Shown here in pieces: positions 61,716 through 64,000 of a DNA stretch of 64,000 bases (its first letter is position 1; each line of letters opens with the position of its first letter). The stretch covers positions 1,674,001 through 1,738,000 of the forward strand of contig NZ_CP095397.1 in NCBI RefSeq assembly GCF_023008545.1, given 5' to 3'. Under the pieces are notes generated by a model, which ran no database searches, was not told the origin of the DNA, and saw only the letters and a list, made by a program, of their open reading frames with translations. The stretch is from Natribaculum luteum (GTDB lineage: Archaea > Halobacteriota > Halobacteria > Halobacteriales > Natrialbaceae). Both the position numbers and the translations under genes were made by a program.

Positions 61716-62540
61716 TCAGTCTGCGGCGATCGAACAGACGCCCTCGTACTCGACGTCGTGGACCGACTCGATCGCGGGGTCGTCACCACAGACCGGACAG
61801 CCGGGATTCTTCCGGACTTCGACGGTCTCGAAGGTCATCCCCATCGCGTCGTACATCAGCAGTCGTCCCTCGAGCAACTCGCCCGTGCCGATCAGGTACT
61901 TGACGACCTCGGTCGCCTGGACGCAGCCGACGGTGCCGGGCAGGACGCCGAGCACGCCCGTCGTGGCGCAGTCCGGAACGGTGCCGGGTTCGGGCGCTTC
62001 GGGGAAGATACACCGGTAACAGGGCCCGTCGCCGTCGTTAGTGAACGTCGTGACCTGCCCCTCGAAGCGGTAGATGGCGCCGTGAGAGAGCGGGATGCCC
62101 GAGAGCGTACAGTAGTCGTTCAGCAGGTACCGCGTCGCGAAGTTGTCGCTGGCGTCTACGACGACGTCGTAGCCCTCGAGCAGGCCGGCGACGTTGTCGG
62201 CGGTCAGGCGCGTCTCGTGGGTTCGAACGTCGACGTCGGGGTTCAGTTTGCGGACGTAGTCGGCGGCGCTGTCGACTTTCGGCCGGCCGACGTCGTCGTC
62301 GCCGTGGACGATCTGGCGCTGGAGGTTCGAGCGTTCGACGTCGTCGTCGTCGACGATCCCCAGCCGTCCGACGCCCGCAGCGGCGAGATACTGGATGGCC
62401 GGCGAGCCCAGACCGCCCGCGCCGACGACCACGACCGATCCGTCGAGCAGTCGCTTTTGCCCTTCGGGGCCGACCTCGTCCATGATGACGTGTCTCGAGT
62501 AGCGATCGAGCTGGGTCGCGTCGAGGCGCAGGTCGCTCAT
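61716..62540 (-). CDS. ubaA: SAMP-activating E1-like enzyme UbaA (MoeB/ThiF family), 274 aa
   Basis: Adenylates and thiolates ubiquitin-like SAMP proteins, needed for protein conjugation, molybdopterin synthesis and tRNA thiolation in haloarchaea. The adenylation site has GAGGLGSPAIQYLAAAG and the Arg finger region RSNLQRQIVH. The likely catalytic Cys is C191 in VPDCATTGVLG, and the zinc site uses C174-x-x-C177 and CPVCG near the C-terminus. ATG 62540 (MSDLRLDATQLDRYSRHVIM) is the family start. It has no rhodanese domain, as expected for this clade. It lies near the JAMM peptidase gene. Confidence 0.94.
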   Translation of the reverse strand: MSDLRLDATQLDRYSRHVIMDEVGPEGQKRLLDGSVVVVGAGGLGSPAIQYLAAAGVGRLGIVDDDDVERSNLQRQIVHGDDDVGRPKVDSAADYVRKLNPDVDVRTHETRLTADNVAGLLEGYDVVVDASDNFATRYLLNDYCTLSGIPLSHGAIYRFEGQVTTFTNDGDGPCYRCIFPEAPEPGTVPDCATTGVLGVLPGTVGCVQATEVVKYLIGTGELLEGRLLMYDAMGMTFETVEVRKNPGCPVCGDDPAIESVHDVEYEGVCSIAAD

Positions 62541-62687
62541 AGACGACCCTTGGCGAGAGAACGAGAAAAGTTCGAGGGTCACTTTGTGCGTCGACTGTTC
62601 GAGCAGGTAGTGATTCGGCGTACTTGTCATGTGGTAACGAGTGCCACGACCCGACGATTTATTAGCTTGGTGTGCCATACCATCACT

Positions 62688-62873
62688 ATGGCATCCGCAC
62701 CCAACGGTGCCGACGACGACGTGTTCGACCAGTTTCTGACCGACCGCGGTCACAGCGTCGAACGAGTAGGGTGGGAGAAAGACTACAACAAAAAGCAATG
62801 TCCAGAGTGTGGCGGTCTTCACGACCTCTCCGCGACATCGTGTACCGTCTGTGGGTGGGACCCTCGAGAATAG
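62688..62873 (+). CDS. HVO_0416-type small zinc-finger protein, 61 aa
   Basis: Micro-protein with a paired CPxCG-type zinc ribbon, CPECG and CTVCG (KKQCPECGGLHDLSATSCTVCGWDP), preceded by VFDQFLTDRGHSVERVGWEKDYN. This sequence pattern belongs to a haloarchaeal family of small CPxCG zinc-finger proteins, members of which affect biofilm and motility phenotypes in Haloferax. The function here is unknown. Divergent from ubaA. Confidence 0.85.
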   Translation: MASAPNGADDDVFDQFLTDRGHSVERVGWEKDYNKKQCPECGGLHDLSATSCTVCGWDPRE

Positions 62874-62920
62874 CGCCTTCGTACCGCCGAGCTCGAGCGC
62901 CGTTCGCTCGAATCGATCCG

Positions 62921-62926
62921 TTTTTT
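62921..62926 (+). terminator. Candidate terminator T-run after the zinc-finger gene
   Basis: Six T residues about 50 bases after the stop of the gene at 62688-62873. Consistent with archaeal U-run termination. Confidence 0.4.
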
Positions 62927-63039
62927 GCCGCTGCCGCGTCGAACAGCGACGCCATCGCCAATTCCGGAGGTATTTTCCTCTTTGAACCGTCGATACAATT
63001 ATTACGTATTGTTTCCGTACAGGAACATGGAGAGACGAA

Positions 63040-63198
63040 ATGCCGGAATGCCAAAACTGCGGTTCATTCGTCACTGACGCGTACGCTCGTGTGTTCACCC
63101 CGCCCGGGGTCGAGAATCCCCGCGTCTGTCCAGAATGTGAAGACAAGATCCGTGACGGCGCGGAGATTCGCACCGCCCGCTCACCCCGAAGCAGTTGA
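63040..63198 (+). CDS. Small CxxC-CPxC zinc-finger protein, 52 aa
   Basis: Reads MPECQNCGSFVTDAYARVF, then TPPGVENPRVCPECEDKIRD and GAEIRTARSPRSS before a TGA. Two Cys pairs (CQNC and CPEC) form a likely zinc ribbon. I recognise this as a common haloarchaeal small zinc-finger protein (probably the DUF7563 type). An AT-rich stretch (ACAATTATTACGTATTG, about 62995-63011) lies about 30-45 bases upstream as a candidate promoter. The role may be nucleic-acid or protein binding. Confidence 0.8.
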   Translation: MPECQNCGSFVTDAYARVFTPPGVENPRVCPECEDKIRDGAEIRTARSPRSS

Positions 63199-63294
63199 TC
63201 GATCGAACGCGTCGACTCGCCGTCGATCGTCGGTCTCGATTTTCTCGCATGAAACCCACGTGACTTATAGGTGTCGCGGCCCAGTATGGGTATA

Positions 63295-64000
63295 ATGAGT
63301 ACCACGGAGACGCAGGTGACCCGGTTGTTCGGCGGCCCGGGAAGCGGGAAGACGACAGCACTCCTCGACCACGTCGAGGAGATCCTCGACCAGGAGGGCG
63401 TCACCTTCCGGGACATCCTCGTCGTCTCGTACACGCGAGCGGCAGCACAGGAGGTTCGCGAACGCCTCGCCGAACGGCTCGACGAGAGTCCGCGTGCACT
63501 ACAGGGAAACGTCTGTACGATGCACGCGAAAGCCTACGACCTGCTCGACCTCTCTCGGGGCGACGTCATCGGCGAGAAGGACAAAGAGGAGTTCTGCGAG
63601 GAGTACGGACTCGAATACGAAGACGAATACAGCGGTGCCGGCCGCCGGACGGCGCGATCGACGACGATCGGTAACAAGATCATCGCGACGAGTCAGTGGC
63701 TCCAGCGTACCCGCCGGGACGTCGCCGACTGGTACGACGTCCCCTTCCAGTGGGACGTCGAGGAGGTCCGCCTCCCGCCGGAGATCGACCCGAACGCCCA
63801 GGAGGGTAACAAGTACACGCCTACCTGGCCCTCCGACGACGACCGCATCGACGTCCCCGAGGCGATCCGCGCCTGGCGCTCCTACAAGGGCCGGGAGGGC
63901 AAGATCGGCTTCGCGGACATGTTAGAGCGGGTGAGACAGCGCTCGCTGGTCCCCAACGTCGACTACCTCGTGATCGACGAGTTTCAGGACATCACGACCC
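63295..64000 (+). CDS. UvrD/Rep-type superfamily 1 helicase, N-terminal part (3' end outside window)
   Basis: ATP-dependent DNA helicase. Walker A is FGGPGSGKTTALLDHV near residue 13, motif Ia is VVSYTRAAAQEVRERL, and motif II is in YLVIDEFQDITT, where the window ends. The insertion between motifs (ATSQWLQRTRRDVADWYD, GREGKIGFADMLER) fits haloarchaeal UvrD/PcrA-like proteins. ATG 63295 (MSTTETQVTRLFGG) is the natural start. At least 235 codons are in view; the rest lies beyond the window. Confidence 0.92.
   Translation, partial: MSTTETQVTRLFGGPGSGKTTALLDHVEEILDQEGVTFRDILVVSYTRAAAQEVRERLAERLDESPRALQGNVCTMHAKAYDLLDLSRGDVIGEKDKEEFCEEYGLEYEDEYSGAGRRTARSTTIGNKIIATSQWLQRTRRDVADWYDVPFQWDVEEVRLPPEIDPNAQEGNKYTPTWPSDDDRIDVPEAIRAWRSYKGREGKIGFADMLERVRQRSLVPNVDYLVIDEFQDITT

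Overview
The window is 64 kb of chromosome from an extremely halophilic archaeon (class Halobacteria, possibly Natrialbales; the order is an inference). The DNA is GC-rich, the predicted proteins are strongly acidic (many D/E, few K), and many genes have a TATA-like box about 25-30 bases before the ATG, as in leaderless archaeal transcripts. Typical haloarchaeal genes are present: a double-domain TatC, PCNA, PriL, a bacterial-type NAD-dependent DNA ligase, UvrC, a thermosome, a HemAT globin transducer, an MC1 chromosomal protein, a SAMP-activating enzyme (UbaA), a JAMM peptidase and the small methylaspartate mutase subunit. I see no rRNA, tRNA, CRISPR, prophage or intact insertion sequence.

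Layout. 1-10.3 kb: 3' part of tatC, a ribbon-helix-helix regulator, RlmE, PCNA, a hydrolase/MFS exporter pair, primase large subunit, a GNAT enzyme, aIF1 and UvrC. 10.4-20.4 kb: an FNT channel fused to two UspA-like domains, a geranylgeranyl-reductase-type flavoprotein, an ABC-2 exporter, an ArsA/Get3 ATPase, LigA and the Rio1 kinase. 20.4-24.4 kb: a mixed block (DUF2061, TrpRS, a phosphodiesterase, an SBF/ACR3-type transporter, a repeat and a gene remnant) separating rio1 from the KH-domain gene it often accompanies. 24.4-31.9 kb: KH protein, thermosome, ornithine cyclodeaminase family, DUF2071, LeuRS. 32-36.6 kb: a small regulator, Hsp20, Bcp, prephenate dehydratase, MC1, an AbrB-like protein and a hydrolase. 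36.8-45.9 kb: BBE-type oxidase, pheST, DUF5786-DUF99, uracil-DNA glycosylase, HisH, Nudix and DUF1152. 46-57.2 kb: copper amine oxidase, SWIM protein, winged-helix protein, MamA, PIN-ATPase-KH, HemAT, M20 and M32 peptidases, GvpH-like Hsp20. 57.3-64 kb: SDR, BtuF-like protein, JAMM peptidase, a second FNT with a stand-alone USP gene, UbaA, two micro zinc-finger proteins and the start of a UvrD/Rep-type helicase.

The most unusual signal is non-coding. Three sequence-unrelated families of 80-114 bp imperfect palindromes (here called A, B and C) occur as eight complete copies, plus decayed pieces. Every complete copy begins with TGA followed by TA, and six of the eight are flanked by TGA on both sides as a direct repeat; the other two differ by one base on one side. 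In six of eight the left TGA is the stop codon of a gene (tatC, the RHH gene, priL, bcp, the DUF99 gene, the DUF1152 gene). This looks like mobile palindromes that target or duplicate TGA and so dock on stop codons without altering the protein.

Other points of note: a 28-codon remnant of a second phosphodiesterase gene next to a family A copy, paired FNT genes with fused versus separate USP partners, a HemAT with an altered signalling tip, and the clustering of a JAMM deSAMPylase candidate with the UbaA E1-like enzyme.
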